Of a stretch of DNA of 64,000 nt, positions 28,114 to 36,648 are shown in pieces. Each line of letters begins with the position of its first letter. Positions within the stretch are counted from its first letter, which is position 1. The stretch covers positions 62,001-126,000 of the forward strand of contig NZ_LPZN01000017.1 in assembly GCF_001646655.1 (NCBI RefSeq), in the 5' to 3' direction. The notes beneath the pieces were generated by a model, which had not been told where the DNA came from, made no database searches, and was given only the letters and a program-made list of their open reading frames with translations. The translations under genes were made by a program, and so were the position numbers. Origin of the DNA: Rhodococcus gordoniae. Lineage in GTDB: Bacteria > Actinomycetota > Actinomycetes > Mycobacteriales > Mycobacteriaceae.

Positions 28114-28390
28114 GGGCCTGCTCCTGTTGCTCGCCGGTCGAGGCGGCGCCACCGGGCTGCGTCAACGTCCGTCGGCGGGACACGAATTCATCGGAGGTGA
28201 TATCGCCACGGGCGAAACATCTTTCGAGCGTCCGCAGTGGATCGTCCTGCTCGGTGCGAGCAGGACCGTCTGCTCGATCGGTGCGGAACAGGGCAGCCAC
28301 CAGATAGATCGCCACCGCCCAGAACACGAGCGTGCACACTGTCATGACGGTCCATCCCGCCCACCCGATGTCACCGACCCAGCCCATCAT
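28106..28390 (-). CDS. Small membrane protein with SHOCT-like C-terminus
   Basis: A 94-residue protein: MMGWVGDIGW, one strong transmembrane helix (TVMTVCTLVFWAVAIYLVAAL), then a short helical hairpin DPLRTLERCFARGDITSDEF typical of SHOCT domains. ATG 28390 has GGAGG at ideal spacing; ATG 28402 is an alternative. The stop overlaps the GTG of the multicopper oxidase. It is the first gene of the copper operon. Such proteins are common in actinobacterial metal loci, but the function is unknown. Confidence 0.8.
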   Translation of the reverse strand: MMGWVGDIGWAGWTVMTVCTLVFWAVAIYLVAALFRTDRADGPARTEQDDPLRTLERCFARGDITSDEFVSRRRTLTQPGGAASTGEQQEQARG

Positions 28391-28919
28391 GGTCGCCTCC
28401 ATCCCTCGGTTTCGTACCTTCAGCGTCGGGCATCCACCCCACAGGTTCGGTGGAGGTCGTATGAAGATTTGCTCAAGAAGCCCGCCGCGGCGCCGACTCC
28501 TGGACGGTGCCGGCGATGGTGGACACCGTGTCGTCCTCTTCCGCTCGCCCACCCGCATCCGGCAGCGACCCGACGACGCCGGTGCGCCCCTCGACCGGTC
28601 TGCGGGCGATGATTGTCGAGGACGAACCGCGTTTGGCGAATCTCGTGGGCGCTTCTCGTTGCGCGTCGTCGGATTCCACTACACCGAAGTCAATGCCGGA
28701 TCGGCGTGCTACATCCCTCGCCACGACTTTCCGGCGCATCGAGACCCTCCGCGCGACTCGCAGTGGCAGATCGTGAGCCCGGCGCCCGTCGGTGGAACCG
28801 AGGGCCGCTCGTGGGCCCGTCACACTCCGTGCCGGTTCCGCCACACCGTGCAGCCCCTGTCCGCGTTCCTCTCCGCATCGCCATCTCAGGTGAGGAGCAG
28901 AAAGATGGACGGCGTCTCG
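28391..28919. other. Region upstream of the copper operon with regulator remnant
   Basis: It should hold the copper-operon promoter, on the minus strand. I see no clear CsoR or CueR dyad. The only recognisable coding trace is the response-regulator fragment at 28600-28650. Other open frames are conflicting shadows. Confidence 0.5.
28600..28650 (+). pseudogene. N-terminal remnant of a response-regulator receiver domain
   Basis: The plus-strand frame reads LRAMIVEDEPRLANLVG, the first beta strand, acidic pocket (EDE) and helix 1 of an OmpR-type receiver, as in copper two-component systems. Similarity stops after 17 codons. The phospho-acceptor, output domain and any sensor kinase are missing. 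It faces away from the copper operon, as an intact divergent regulator would. Confidence 0.55.
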
Positions 28920-29948
28920 TCACTCCGGCATATGGTCGTCGAGTTCGAGAGCAACTGCCCGTGTGAGAGCGTCCTCGGCGGGGAGCGCAGCCTGCTCGGC
29001 GGGCGAGAGGTCGTAGCGCGATACCGCGATCGGCTGCGTGGTGCCGGCGAGGGCGTACCGGACGACGGACTCGTTCTTGTCCGCGACGAGGAGCATCCCG
29101 ACGGTGGGCTGGTGCTGCGGTCTGCGCAACCGATCCTCGACCAGCGCGACGTAGAAGCCGAGTTGGCCGGCATCACGAGGGTCGAACCTGGTGGTCTTGA
29201 GTTCGATGACCACGTACCGGAGCTGTTCGACGTGGAAGAACAGCAGATCGACGAAGAAGTCGTCGCCCTCGACATCGAAGTGGACCTGACGACCGACGAA
29301 CGCGAACCCGGGGCCGAGCTCACGCAGAGTGTCGATGATGCGCTCGACGAGCCGATCCTCGAGCTGGCGCTCGGCGGCGTCCCCGTCGATGGCGAGGAAC
29401 TCGAGCGTGAACGGATCCTTGGTGATCTGCTGAGCAAGCTCGGAGTCGGGGCGTTCGAGAGCGCGCGGAAAGTTCGACGGGGCTGCCCCCTCCCGCGCGT
29501 GCAGGTTCGTCTTGATCTGGTGAGCCAGCACGGGACGACTCCAGCCGTGTGCGACGTCCTTGGCGCTGTACCACTCGCGTAACTCGACGTCCTCGAGCTT
29601 GTCGAGCAACTCGATGACATGTCCCCACGGCAATTGGCCAACGGGTCGTTGGCCGATTGCCGCCGGGTCGGGCCAGGCCTCAGCGAACCTGCGCATGTAC
29701 TTGAGGTTGGCCGGGGAGAATCCCTTCACTCCGGGAAACTCGGTGCGCAGATCCTCCGAGAGCCGGGACAGGACTTTGCTGCCCCAGGGAGCTGTTTTCT
29801 GTCGCTCGATGATCGTCGCACCGATCTGCCAGTAGAGCCGGAGCAGTTCGGTGTTCACCCGGCGCTGGGCCACGTAGCGTGCTCGATGCACGAGCCGTTT
29901 GATGCTCTCGAGCGTGTCGGCGTACTCGGACGGGACGGGAGACGACAT
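28920..29948 (-). CDS. YhcG/DUF1016-family PDDEXK nuclease-like protein
   Basis: A 342-residue protein. The N-terminal DUF1016 helical domain reads RYVAQRRVNTELLRLYWQIG and ATIIERQKTAPWGSKVLSRL, then FSPANLKYMRRFAEAWP. The C-terminal PDDEXK domain has FFVDLLFFH and YVVIELKTTRFDPRDAGQL, giving D...ExK catalytic residues. Members are linked to DNA metabolism, restriction-like activities or mobile elements, without a settled role. It stands alone between the copper operon and the catabolic island. Length is full for the family. Confidence 0.88.
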   Translation of the reverse strand: MSSPVPSEYADTLESIKRLVHRARYVAQRRVNTELLRLYWQIGATIIERQKTAPWGSKVLSRLSEDLRTEFPGVKGFSPANLKYMRRFAEAWPDPAAIGQRPVGQLPWGHVIELLDKLEDVELREWYSAKDVAHGWSRPVLAHQIKTNLHAREGAAPSNFPRALERPDSELAQQITKDPFTLEFLAIDGDAAERQLEDRLVERIIDTLRELGPGFAFVGRQVHFDVEGDDFFVDLLFFHVEQLRYVVIELKTTRFDPRDAGQLGFYVALVEDRLRRPQHQPTVGMLLVADKNESVVRYALAGTTQPIAVSRYDLSPAEQAALPAEDALTRAVALELDDHMPE

Positions 29949-30290
29949 TCCTCGACGCTAACGGACCGAACCGGCCCTCCGTCCTCCTGGGAGGGTGCGC
30001 CTACAGAGATGTCGCCGGATACCTGGCGGGGAGGCTGTCGTCGACGTGGCGATATCGCACATCGGCTACTCGGAGACCGCACCGATGTGGTGGGCGAGCT
30101 CGTCGTAGTCGACCTGCCGCAGCGCCGGGGCGCCGGTGACGCGACCTCGACACGGTAGGCCTCGGACCGTGTCGTCACCGAGGCAGTCGGCGGTATTCGG
30201 CACACCGATCCTCGATCGAGGTCGTTCGGCCGAGCGCTGCAACGGTCCGGCGGTAGGCGCACATTCAGGCGTAGTGGCAGGCAGGCCCGG
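29949..30290. other. Intergenic region
   Basis: There are 342 bases between the YhcG-like start and the stop of the CoA-ester lyase, both on the minus strand. I see no gene remnant, repeat or hairpin that I can support. The promoter of the YhcG-like gene should lie here. Confidence 0.5.
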
Positions 30291-31118
30291 TCATCGTCCC
30301 GCTCGCTCCAGCACCCTGCGTGCTTGCCGAGCGACCGCTTCGTCGATCAAGAATCCGGCTTCATCCACAGCAACACCGGACTCCGCCGCCTCCAGGCCGG
30401 CCAGCACGGCACGGGCCTTGCATACCTCCTCCGAGGACGGTGTGAACACTCGGCGAACCGGGGCGAGCTGCGCCGGGTGAATGCACGCCCGCCCAACGAA
30501 TCCGAGGCGCGCAAGGGCGCGCGTATCCGCTTCCAGGGCGTCGCTGTCACGGAAATTGCGTGACACCGCGGCAGGGGGCGGATCGATTCCTGCCGCCACA
30601 CCCGCAGCGATGACTCGGCTGCGTGCGAACAACAGCGCCGTCCCGTCGTCGTCGACCTCGACACCGAGGTCTGCGGCCAGGTCGACTTCTCCGAGTTGCA
30701 GAAACCGCATTCGGGGCGCACGAGCAATGGCCGGTGCGGCGAACACACCGGCAGCGGTCTCGATCAGCGCGGATACCGCAGCATCGGGACAGAGCTCTGT
30801 CAGGAGGCCATCGACCTGTTCGACGTCGTGTGCGGATCCCACCTTCGGCAGCCACACCCCCGTCAGCCGCGGGTGCGCGACCGCACGGATGTCCGCCTCC
30901 TGCAGCGCTCCCGGGTTCACACGCACCCATACCTCCACGGAACCGGGGGCGAGCGCAGCGATCCACCGAGCTACCGTTTCACGCGCGAGCACCTTTCGAT
31001 CAGCGGCGACCGCGTCCTCGAGGTCGAGCACGATCGCGTCGGCACCCGAGGCGAGTGCCTTGTCGAAACGCTCCGGACGATCACCCGGGACGTACAGGTA
31101 GGTCAACGCCACGCTCAT
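30291..31118 (-). CDS. HpcH/HpaI (CitE-like) CoA-ester lyase
   Basis: A 275-residue TIM-barrel lyase of the CitE/malyl-CoA/citramalyl-CoA lyase family. Motifs: YLYVPGDRPERFDKA, DAIVLDLEDAV (metal and CoA region), WVRVNPG, LPKVGSAHDV, LIETAAGV, LGEVDLAADLG and CIHPAQLAPV. It would cleave a beta-hydroxyacyl-CoA dicarboxylate, for example into acetyl-CoA plus an oxo-acid, or citramalyl-CoA into acetyl-CoA plus pyruvate. It is the last gene of a five-gene operon, starting within the stop of the acyl-CoA dehydrogenase gene (ATGA). Confidence 0.9.
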   Translation of the reverse strand: MSVALTYLYVPGDRPERFDKALASGADAIVLDLEDAVAADRKVLARETVARWIAALAPGSVEVWVRVNPGALQEADIRAVAHPRLTGVWLPKVGSAHDVEQVDGLLTELCPDAAVSALIETAAGVFAAPAIARAPRMRFLQLGEVDLAADLGVEVDDDGTALLFARSRVIAAGVAAGIDPPPAAVSRNFRDSDALEADTRALARLGFVGRACIHPAQLAPVRRVFTPSSEEVCKARAVLAGLEAAESGVAVDEAGFLIDEAVARQARRVLERAGR

Positions 31119-32278
31119 CCGATGACCCCGGAACCGGAGACCAGCGCCTTGGCTATGACTGTCCGCATGATGTCGTTGGTGCCCTCGCCGATCGACATGA
31201 GAGGGGCGTCGCGGTACAACCGCTCGACGACGAACTCCGTCGAGTATCCGTAGCCGCCATGGATACGCATCGCTTCGAGGCTCGCGGTGATGGCCGTCTC
31301 GGAGGCGAAGTACTTCGCCATGCCGGCCTCCATGTCGACTCTCTTACCCGAGTCTGCCTGCGAAGCCGCCCAATACGTCATCAGCCGGGCGGCCTGCAGA
31401 TGAGTGGCGATGTCCGCCAGCTTGAGCTGGATCGCCTGGAAGTCCGCGATCGGCTGCCCGAACGCGGTGCGCTCTCGCGCGTAGGACAGCGCTGCGTCAT
31501 AGGCGGCCTGGGCGATACCGACGCTACGGCCGGCGATGTTGAGCCTACCGATTTCCAGGCCCGACAGGGCCTGCTGCAGACCACGCCCTTCTGTTCCGCC
31601 GAGCAATGCGTCGGCCGGCACCCGAATGTCGTCGAGGAGGATCTCGCAGGACTCGGTGCCCTTGTACCCCAGTTTGCCGAGATCCCGTTGCACCTCGAAA
31701 CCTGGAAGCGTGGTGTCGATCAGCAGGATGCTCATGCCTTTGTGTGCCGGTTCCGCGGACGGGTCGGTCTTCACCAGAACCGGGAGGACGTTCGCGTGCC
31801 GGGCGTTGGTGATCCACGTCTTGGCGCCGCTGACGATGTAGTGATCGCCGTCGCGCCGCGCAGTCGTTCGGATTCCCTGCAGGTCCGTGCCCGCGCCGGG
31901 CTCGGTGAGTCCGATCCCGGTCCGCCACTCCCCCGTGGCCAGCTTCGGCAGCAGGGTCTGCTTCTGTTCCTCGGTGCCGTGGCGGTTGATCATCCAGCAG
32001 GACAGATTGTGGCTGCCGAGAATGCCGGCGATGCCCATCCAACCGCGGGCCAGTTCCTCGTACACGAGTGTGAACGACACCTTGTCGAGGTCGATACCGC
32101 CGTACTCCTCGGGCGTGGTGATGCCGAACAGTCCCATGGCCTTCATGTGTTCGACGATCTCGGTGGGATACCGTCCCGATTTCTCCCACTCGTTGGCGAC
32201 GGGAACGATCTCTTTGTCCACGAAGTGACGTAACGCCTTTCGGAACGCCAGTTGCTGCTCGTCGAAGGTGAAATCCAT
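31115..32278 (-). CDS. Acyl-CoA dehydrogenase
   Basis: A 387-residue FAD enzyme, full length. Motifs: IGLTEPGAGTDLQG, WITNARHANV, RTAFGQPIADFQAIQ and the C-terminal IHGGYGYSTEF, then SIGEGTNDIMR. It introduces a double bond into an acyl-CoA. In this operon it sits between MmgE/PrpD and the lyase. It could act on a saturated branched or dicarboxyl CoA ester before hydration by the MaoC protein. It is separated by 32 bases from the MmgE/PrpD stop. Confidence 0.93.
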   Translation of the reverse strand: MDFTFDEQQLAFRKALRHFVDKEIVPVANEWEKSGRYPTEIVEHMKAMGLFGITTPEEYGGIDLDKVSFTLVYEELARGWMGIAGILGSHNLSCWMINRHGTEEQKQTLLPKLATGEWRTGIGLTEPGAGTDLQGIRTTARRDGDHYIVSGAKTWITNARHANVLPVLVKTDPSAEPAHKGMSILLIDTTLPGFEVQRDLGKLGYKGTESCEILLDDIRVPADALLGGTEGRGLQQALSGLEIGRLNIAGRSVGIAQAAYDAALSYARERTAFGQPIADFQAIQLKLADIATHLQAARLMTYWAASQADSGKRVDMEAGMAKYFASETAITASLEAMRIHGGYGYSTEFVVERLYRDAPLMSIGEGTNDIMRTVIAKALVSGSGVIG

Positions 32279-32310
32279 GATGGCTCCTGGGATGTTCGGT
32301 GCACAGGTGG

Positions 32311-33687
32311 TCAGTGCAGGGGTGCGGGCGCGATGCGGGCCGCGAGATCGAGGACGGCGGTCAGATCCGGCTCGTCGGCAAGCCCGAAGATTCGGTCGGC
32401 GAGCTCCGGGGCACAGGGATGATCACCGCAGTTGGCGATGAACTTGGCGAGCAACTGCTGATCGTCGAGGGGGAACGCGGCGGTACCACGGCTACCTGCG
32501 ACGCGTCCCTCGAATACACGTCCGTCGTCGAGAGTGACGATCGCATGTCCGGATGCCGACGCCGCCGGACCCTCGGTCGGGGCTTCGACGACACGGACCG
32601 TGCGAGCGGTCGCGAGCACCGAGTCGCGGGCGATCGACGCGCCGGTGTAGGTCGCGACATCGATACGTCCGTCGTGCACGAGCGCAGCGACACTCCACGG
32701 AAGGTCGAACTTGCCGTCGTAGGTGCTGCGCGGTGCGGCCACACCGGCGTTCGGACCACATACGATCGGCACGGAATCCGGATGAACGTGCACCTCGATA
32801 TCGACCACCTGCGCGGGGTCCACACTCCCAACGCTCAGAGCCGCCGTGACCGCGTCGAGAGTGACATGCATGAGCTGGCAACTCGGGTAGGGCTTGATAC
32901 CGATGCGGGTCGCTTCCCACTCGGTGCCCAATCCGTCCGTCAACACCGTGAGGTCGGCGGGTCGCTCCGACATCGACGCATACACACCCCGGCGTCCTTC
33001 GAGTACCGACGCCGGGCCGCTGGCGCCCGCAGCAGCCAACCGGGCTGCGAGGATCCCGCCCAGTGTGGCCGAGCCGGGGTGCAGAGCCTTGGTGTCGGCG
33101 TCGGTATCGAGGAACTCGAGCAACCCTCCACTCGACGAGCCCGCGACACCGAGAGCGTGCACCAGCACCGGAACCGGCAGCCCGGTCAGCTTGCCCGCGA
33201 CAAGCGCCGCGGCGAACGGGCCGACCACGGCTGTCGCATGGAGGCCACGTCCGTGGAAACCGTGAGGACTGGCGGCCCCGAGCCGGCACGCCGTCTCCAG
33301 TCCGATCGCAGCAGCGGTGAGAACGTCCGCTCCCGTGGCTCGAACCTGTTGTCCGACAGCCAATGCTGCAGGAACGGACACCGCAGTGGCGTGGACGAGG
33401 GCACCGGCATGAGTGTCGTCGAAGTCCAATGCGTGCACCAGCACCGCGGTCGCCATACCTGCCGCCGGAGCGGAGATCGCCCGCGTCCCGGTCAGCGGCC
33501 TGGCTTCGGCCGGACCGCCGAGCGCATCGGCGACCGTCCATGCGGCTCGCCCGTATCCGAGGCGTTGCGCGGCGACGGCGTTACCGACCCCGTCGAGAAG
33601 ATGTCGCGCGACAGCGTGCCGGACATTCTCGGACAGGTCCGCGACGGTCAGGCCGTGGGCCCATCGGGCGAGGACCGACGACGTCAC
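32311..33687 (-). CDS. MmgE/PrpD family protein (copy 1)
   Basis: A 458-residue member of the family that includes 2-methylcitrate dehydratase, cis-aconitate decarboxylase and iminodisuccinate epimerase. Typical segments are VRHAVARHLLDGVGNAVAA, ALDFDDTHAGALVHATA (family active-site region), GLETACRLG and FHGRGLHATAVVGPFAAA. The reaction cannot be told from sequence: dehydration, decarboxylation or epimerisation of a polycarboxylic acid. GTG 33687 overlaps the CoA-transferase stop as GTGA. A second MmgE/PrpD gene lies at 41866. Confidence 0.9.
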   Translation of the reverse strand: MTSSVLARWAHGLTVADLSENVRHAVARHLLDGVGNAVAAQRLGYGRAAWTVADALGGPAEARPLTGTRAISAPAAGMATAVLVHALDFDDTHAGALVHATAVSVPAALAVGQQVRATGADVLTAAAIGLETACRLGAASPHGFHGRGLHATAVVGPFAAALVAGKLTGLPVPVLVHALGVAGSSSGGLLEFLDTDADTKALHPGSATLGGILAARLAAAGASGPASVLEGRRGVYASMSERPADLTVLTDGLGTEWEATRIGIKPYPSCQLMHVTLDAVTAALSVGSVDPAQVVDIEVHVHPDSVPIVCGPNAGVAAPRSTYDGKFDLPWSVAALVHDGRIDVATYTGASIARDSVLATARTVRVVEAPTEGPAASASGHAIVTLDDGRVFEGRVAGSRGTAAFPLDDQQLLAKFIANCGDHPCAPELADRIFGLADEPDLTAVLDLAARIAPAPLH

Positions 33688-34898
33688 GCCCGAGCCTCGC
33701 TCGTTTGTTTGCCGAAGGCACCTTGGCCGGTCAGCTCCGCAACGCGTTCGGTGCTGTAGCCGAGGTCGCGGACGATCTCGTCGAAATGTTCGTTGCGTAG
33801 CGGAGCACGCCGGTACTGCGTCGGCTCGGAACCGAACCGGACCGGGGAGGCGACTTGGCGCACCGTACCGAAGGTGGGGTGTTCGGTCTCGACGAGGAGG
33901 CCTCGTGCACGGGTGTGCGGTTCGGTGAGAGCTTGGGCGACGTCGTTGATCGGGCCCGACGGCACACCGGCCGGCTGCAGGCGCGAGAGCCAGTAGTCCA
34001 CCGGCTGCGTAGCGAAGGTCTGCTCGAGAATGGGGAGGAGTTCGTCTTGGTTCTCCCCGCGCAGCGCGAAGTTCGCGAAGCGTGGATCGGCGCCCAGGTC
34101 GGGTCTGTCGATCGCGACGACGAGGCGTTCCCAGAACTTCTCCTTGGCGCAGCCGACGACGAGCCAGCCGTCGCTGGCCTCGAATGCCTGGAACGGTACG
34201 AGGGAGGGGTGCGCCGAGTTCTTGGTGCGCACCGGTTCGAAGCCGGCGTTCAGATGCCAGGTGGCCGGGTAGGTGAGCAGCGACATCGCGGTGTCGTAGA
34301 GCGAGACGTCGCAGTCTCCGCCGATGCCGTCCCGTTTGGCGGCGTGGAGTCCGGACAGCAGGCTGATCGCGGCGACGAAGCCACCCGAGTAGTCCACGAG
34401 CGAGAGCCCGGATTTGGTGGGAGGTCCTTCGGGGTCACCGGTGACGCTCATCCATCCCGCGAGTCCTTGCAGAATGTAGTCGTATCCGGGCTCTTCGGCG
34501 CGCGGGCCGGTCATGCCGAAGCCGGTGAGGCTGCAGCAGACGATGGCCGGATTGAGGTGTTTGAGGTCGTCGTAGGTGATGCCGATTTTCGCCGGTACAT
34601 CGCCGCGGAGGTTGGAGTAGACGGCGTCGCTGGTGCGGACGAGGTCTTCGAACACTGCGCGACCGGCCGGTGACGACAGGTCGAGCGAAAGGCTGCGCTT
34701 GTTGCGGTTGAAGGTTTCGAAGAACAGTGAGTCCTCGCCGTCGTTGTAGGGCGGGACGTAACGTCCGACGTCGCCCCCGACGTTGGGGTCTTCGATCTTG
34801 ATCACGTCGGCACCGAGGTCGGCGAGGTGGACACTGCCGAACGGGCCCGCCCCGTACTGCTCGAGCGAGATGATGCGGACGTCCTGGAGTGGTTTCAC
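33684..34898 (-). CDS. CaiB/BaiF family CoA-transferase (class III, copy 1)
   Basis: A 404-residue formyl-CoA-transferase-type enzyme. Motifs: DVRIISLEQYGAGPFGS, HLADLGADVIKIEDPNVGGD (catalytic Asp in the family position), RNKRSLSLDLSS and SLTGFGMTGPRAEEPGYD. It should transfer CoA between a thioester and a carboxylate. I chose GTG 34898, which overlaps the MaoC stop (GTGA); the open frame runs much further upstream without similarity. In itaconate and mesaconate pathways such an enzyme supplies the CoA ester hydrated by a MaoC protein. Confidence 0.92.
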   Translation of the reverse strand: MKPLQDVRIISLEQYGAGPFGSVHLADLGADVIKIEDPNVGGDVGRYVPPYNDGEDSLFFETFNRNKRSLSLDLSSPAGRAVFEDLVRTSDAVYSNLRGDVPAKIGITYDDLKHLNPAIVCCSLTGFGMTGPRAEEPGYDYILQGLAGWMSVTGDPEGPPTKSGLSLVDYSGGFVAAISLLSGLHAAKRDGIGGDCDVSLYDTAMSLLTYPATWHLNAGFEPVRTKNSAHPSLVPFQAFEASDGWLVVGCAKEKFWERLVVAIDRPDLGADPRFANFALRGENQDELLPILEQTFATQPVDYWLSRLQPAGVPSGPINDVAQALTEPHTRARGLLVETEHPTFGTVRQVASPVRFGSEPTQYRRAPLRNEHFDEIVRDLGYSTERVAELTGQGAFGKQTSEARA

Positions 34899-35452
34899 GA
34901 CAGCGCCCCTTCCGGGTCGGCGGGTGCCGGCAGTTGCAGCGGTCCGCTCTTGGCTTCGGGGAAGTAGTTCTGGCCGATTCCGCTCTCGCGGGTTGCGACC
35001 ATGACCGACCGTTTCCACGAGATGACTTCCGTGCCATCTTGATTCAGTCCGCGGGTGATCATGGATACGATTCCCGCATAGGGTCGGGATTCGGACCGGC
35101 GCAGTCCTGTGCAGATGCTCTCCGCGTAGATGGTGTCCCCTACGTATACCGGGTGCGACATCTTGATATCGGTGAACGCGAGGTTCGAGATGGCGTTCTG
35201 GCTCATGTCGAGCACCGAAATACCCAGTACCACAGCGACTGTCAGGCCGGAATTGACGATGACCTTGCCGGCGGTGATGGGGTTCTGCGCTGCGAGATGA
35301 GCGTTGAAGTGGTTCTGGTTGGTGTTCATCGACAGCAACGTGATCCACGTGTTGTCGGCTTCGGAGATCGTGCGCCCGATGGGGTGCTGGTAGATGTCCC
35401 CTACAACATAGTCCTCGAAGAATCGGCCGAGAACAGCCTGATGCACTGCCAC
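34895..35452 (-). CDS. MaoC-like enoyl-CoA hydratase (mesaconyl/itaconyl-CoA hydratase type)
   Basis: A 185-residue hotdog-fold protein: GRFFEDYVVGDIYQHPIG, RTISEADNTWIT (hydratase motif with Asp), NQNHFNAHLAA (catalytic His region) and HPVYVGDTIYAES. The length and FEDYVVGD opening resemble beta-methylmalyl-CoA dehydratases and itaconyl-CoA hydratases more than R-specific enoyl-CoA hydratases. It is the first gene of the five-gene minus-strand operon, with AGGAG before ATG 35452. A two-part promoter element is shared with the hyuA promoter. Confidence 0.88.
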   Translation of the reverse strand: MAVHQAVLGRFFEDYVVGDIYQHPIGRTISEADNTWITLLSMNTNQNHFNAHLAAQNPITAGKVIVNSGLTVAVVLGISVLDMSQNAISNLAFTDIKMSHPVYVGDTIYAESICTGLRRSESRPYAGIVSMITRGLNQDGTEVISWKRSVMVATRESGIGQNYFPEAKSGPLQLPAPADPEGALS

Positions 35453-35490
35453 CGTGTCTCCTCACATCAGTTCGGCGAGTACGTTCCTTC

Positions 35491-35577
35491 GAACAATACA
35501 TCAGACATTTGGAGGGTCAATAGGGCGGAGCGAGGCAATTATCGTCAAATCTGCAACCTTCATCCGCCTAAAAAGCA
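35491..35577 (-). promoter_or_regulatory. Two-part promoter/operator element upstream of the maoC-like operon
   Basis: On the minus strand, motif A (CTGCTTTTTAGGCGGA, starting near 35577) is followed 69 bases later by motif B (GTCTGATGTATTGTT, starting at 35506). Motif B contains a -10-like TATTGT, with TTGACC 16 bases upstream as a -35. The same two motifs, 70 bases apart, occur before hyuA. The GntR gene lies between the two copies and is the natural candidate regulator. Confidence 0.6.
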
Positions 35578-35589
35578 GATGTTTTATCT

Positions 35590-36324
35590 CTAGTCCGGAC
35601 CGCGTCGATCCATCCGGCGATACGAATCACCCAAGTTGTCCAGATGCCGACGCATCAGATCCATCGCCGCCATGGAGTCTCCGGCGGCGACGACATCGAG
35701 GATCGCGCGGTGATCGTGATCGACACACTGCCAGAACCCCTCCGGGGCATGCTCGCGCCCGAATCTGCTCGACAGCACCCGGAACACCGGCGCAGTGATC
35801 AATTCGAGCAACGGATTGTCGGTCGCCCGCAGAAGGACCAGGTGGAACTGCTGATTCTTCGCGAACGTCTCGGGCCCCTGCAGACTGTGCGGGTCGAAGA
35901 TCGACGCTTCGAGTTGCTCGAGGTGCTCGTCGGTCCGGCGGAACGCGGCCATGCCCGCCGCCGGCACCTCCATGAGGTTCCGCACTTCCATCAACTGTGC
36001 GACGGTGACCGTTTCCGCTGCCGCCATCAAAGCCACACCCGTCTCGAGATGCGCACTGATGTGCCCGACACTCGGCGCGGCGACGAAACTCCCCCCGGTG
36101 ACACCGCGGGTCGTCGTGATCAAGTTCTGGCTCGCCAGCGAACGCAGGGCCTCACGGATCGTGCTGCGGCCGACACCGAATTCGGCGGTCAGCTCGGCTT
36201 CCCCGGGCAACCGGGCACCGGGTTGCAACTCACCGGACAAGATTCGGGTGCGCAGATGCTCCGCGAGGACCGCATAGGCAGGTCCGTTCTTGACGGGTGC
36301 GTCCCCGGTCGTCGATTCGGTCAC
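35590..36324 (-). CDS. GntR/FadR-family regulator of the catabolic island
   Basis: A 244-residue FCD-domain regulator. The winged helix reads LAEHLRTRILSGELQPG and FGVGRSTIREALRSLASQNL. The FCD core includes LMEVRNLMEVPAAGMAA, NQQFHLVLLRATDNPLL and CVDHDHRAILDVVAAGD, with conserved His residues for metal and carboxylate effector binding. GTG 36324 is preceded by AGAGAAGAG; the frame is open further up. It sits between the maoC-like operon and the divergent hyu operon, whose promoters share two motifs. Repression lifted by a carboxylate intermediate is the likely logic. Confidence 0.88.
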   Translation of the reverse strand: MTESTTGDAPVKNGPAYAVLAEHLRTRILSGELQPGARLPGEAELTAEFGVGRSTIREALRSLASQNLITTTRGVTGGSFVAAPSVGHISAHLETGVALMAAAETVTVAQLMEVRNLMEVPAAGMAAFRRTDEHLEQLEASIFDPHSLQGPETFAKNQQFHLVLLRATDNPLLELITAPVFRVLSSRFGREHAPEGFWQCVDHDHRAILDVVAAGDSMAAMDLMRRHLDNLGDSYRRMDRRGPD

Positions 36325-36648
36325 GAGCGTCGACTCTTCTCTCTCGAAAGCTGCGGTGAACGGCCCGAGCCTAACCCGACATTGCGGCCGGGGTAGGTCA
36401 CCACGCACCCATCCCATACCCGCTAATCATCCGCTCTTTAGGCGCAATTTCCAAGGATCTGACCTGAGCATGCCGGGATTCGAGGCAGATTCGCACCGAA
36501 AACATCTGAGGTATTGATTTCTCGGGCGCCCTCAAGCACGATGACCTACATCACCCCTCCCGGTGACCCCCCACCCCAGACTTCGGACCGCCGTACGGCT
36601 CGGTCGTCCCCTCCGCTCCTCGCGGGCACCGAAAGATTGGAAGTACTG
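36325..36648. other. Divergent control region between the GntR gene and hyuA
   Basis: 324 bases holding the hyuA promoter element at 36432-36519. No gene is seen. The open frame that runs into hyuA from 36514 is too biased in composition to be convincing. Confidence 0.6.
36432..36519 (+). promoter_or_regulatory. Two-part promoter/operator element upstream of hyuA
   Basis: Motif A (CCGCTCTTTAGGCGCA, 36432-36447) precedes motif B (ATCTGAGGTATTGATT, 36504-36519). TATTGA in motif B can serve as -10, with TTCGCA 16 bases upstream as a weak -35. The motif A to B distance is 70 bases, against 69 at the maoC-like promoter. Shared sequence, order and spacing argue for coordinate control. Confidence 0.6.

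Noticed and set aside
34899-35501. Upstream extension of the CoA-transferase to 605 residues
   Set aside because: The extension lies in the maoC-like gene in another frame; family similarity begins at GTG 34898, which overlaps the preceding stop.
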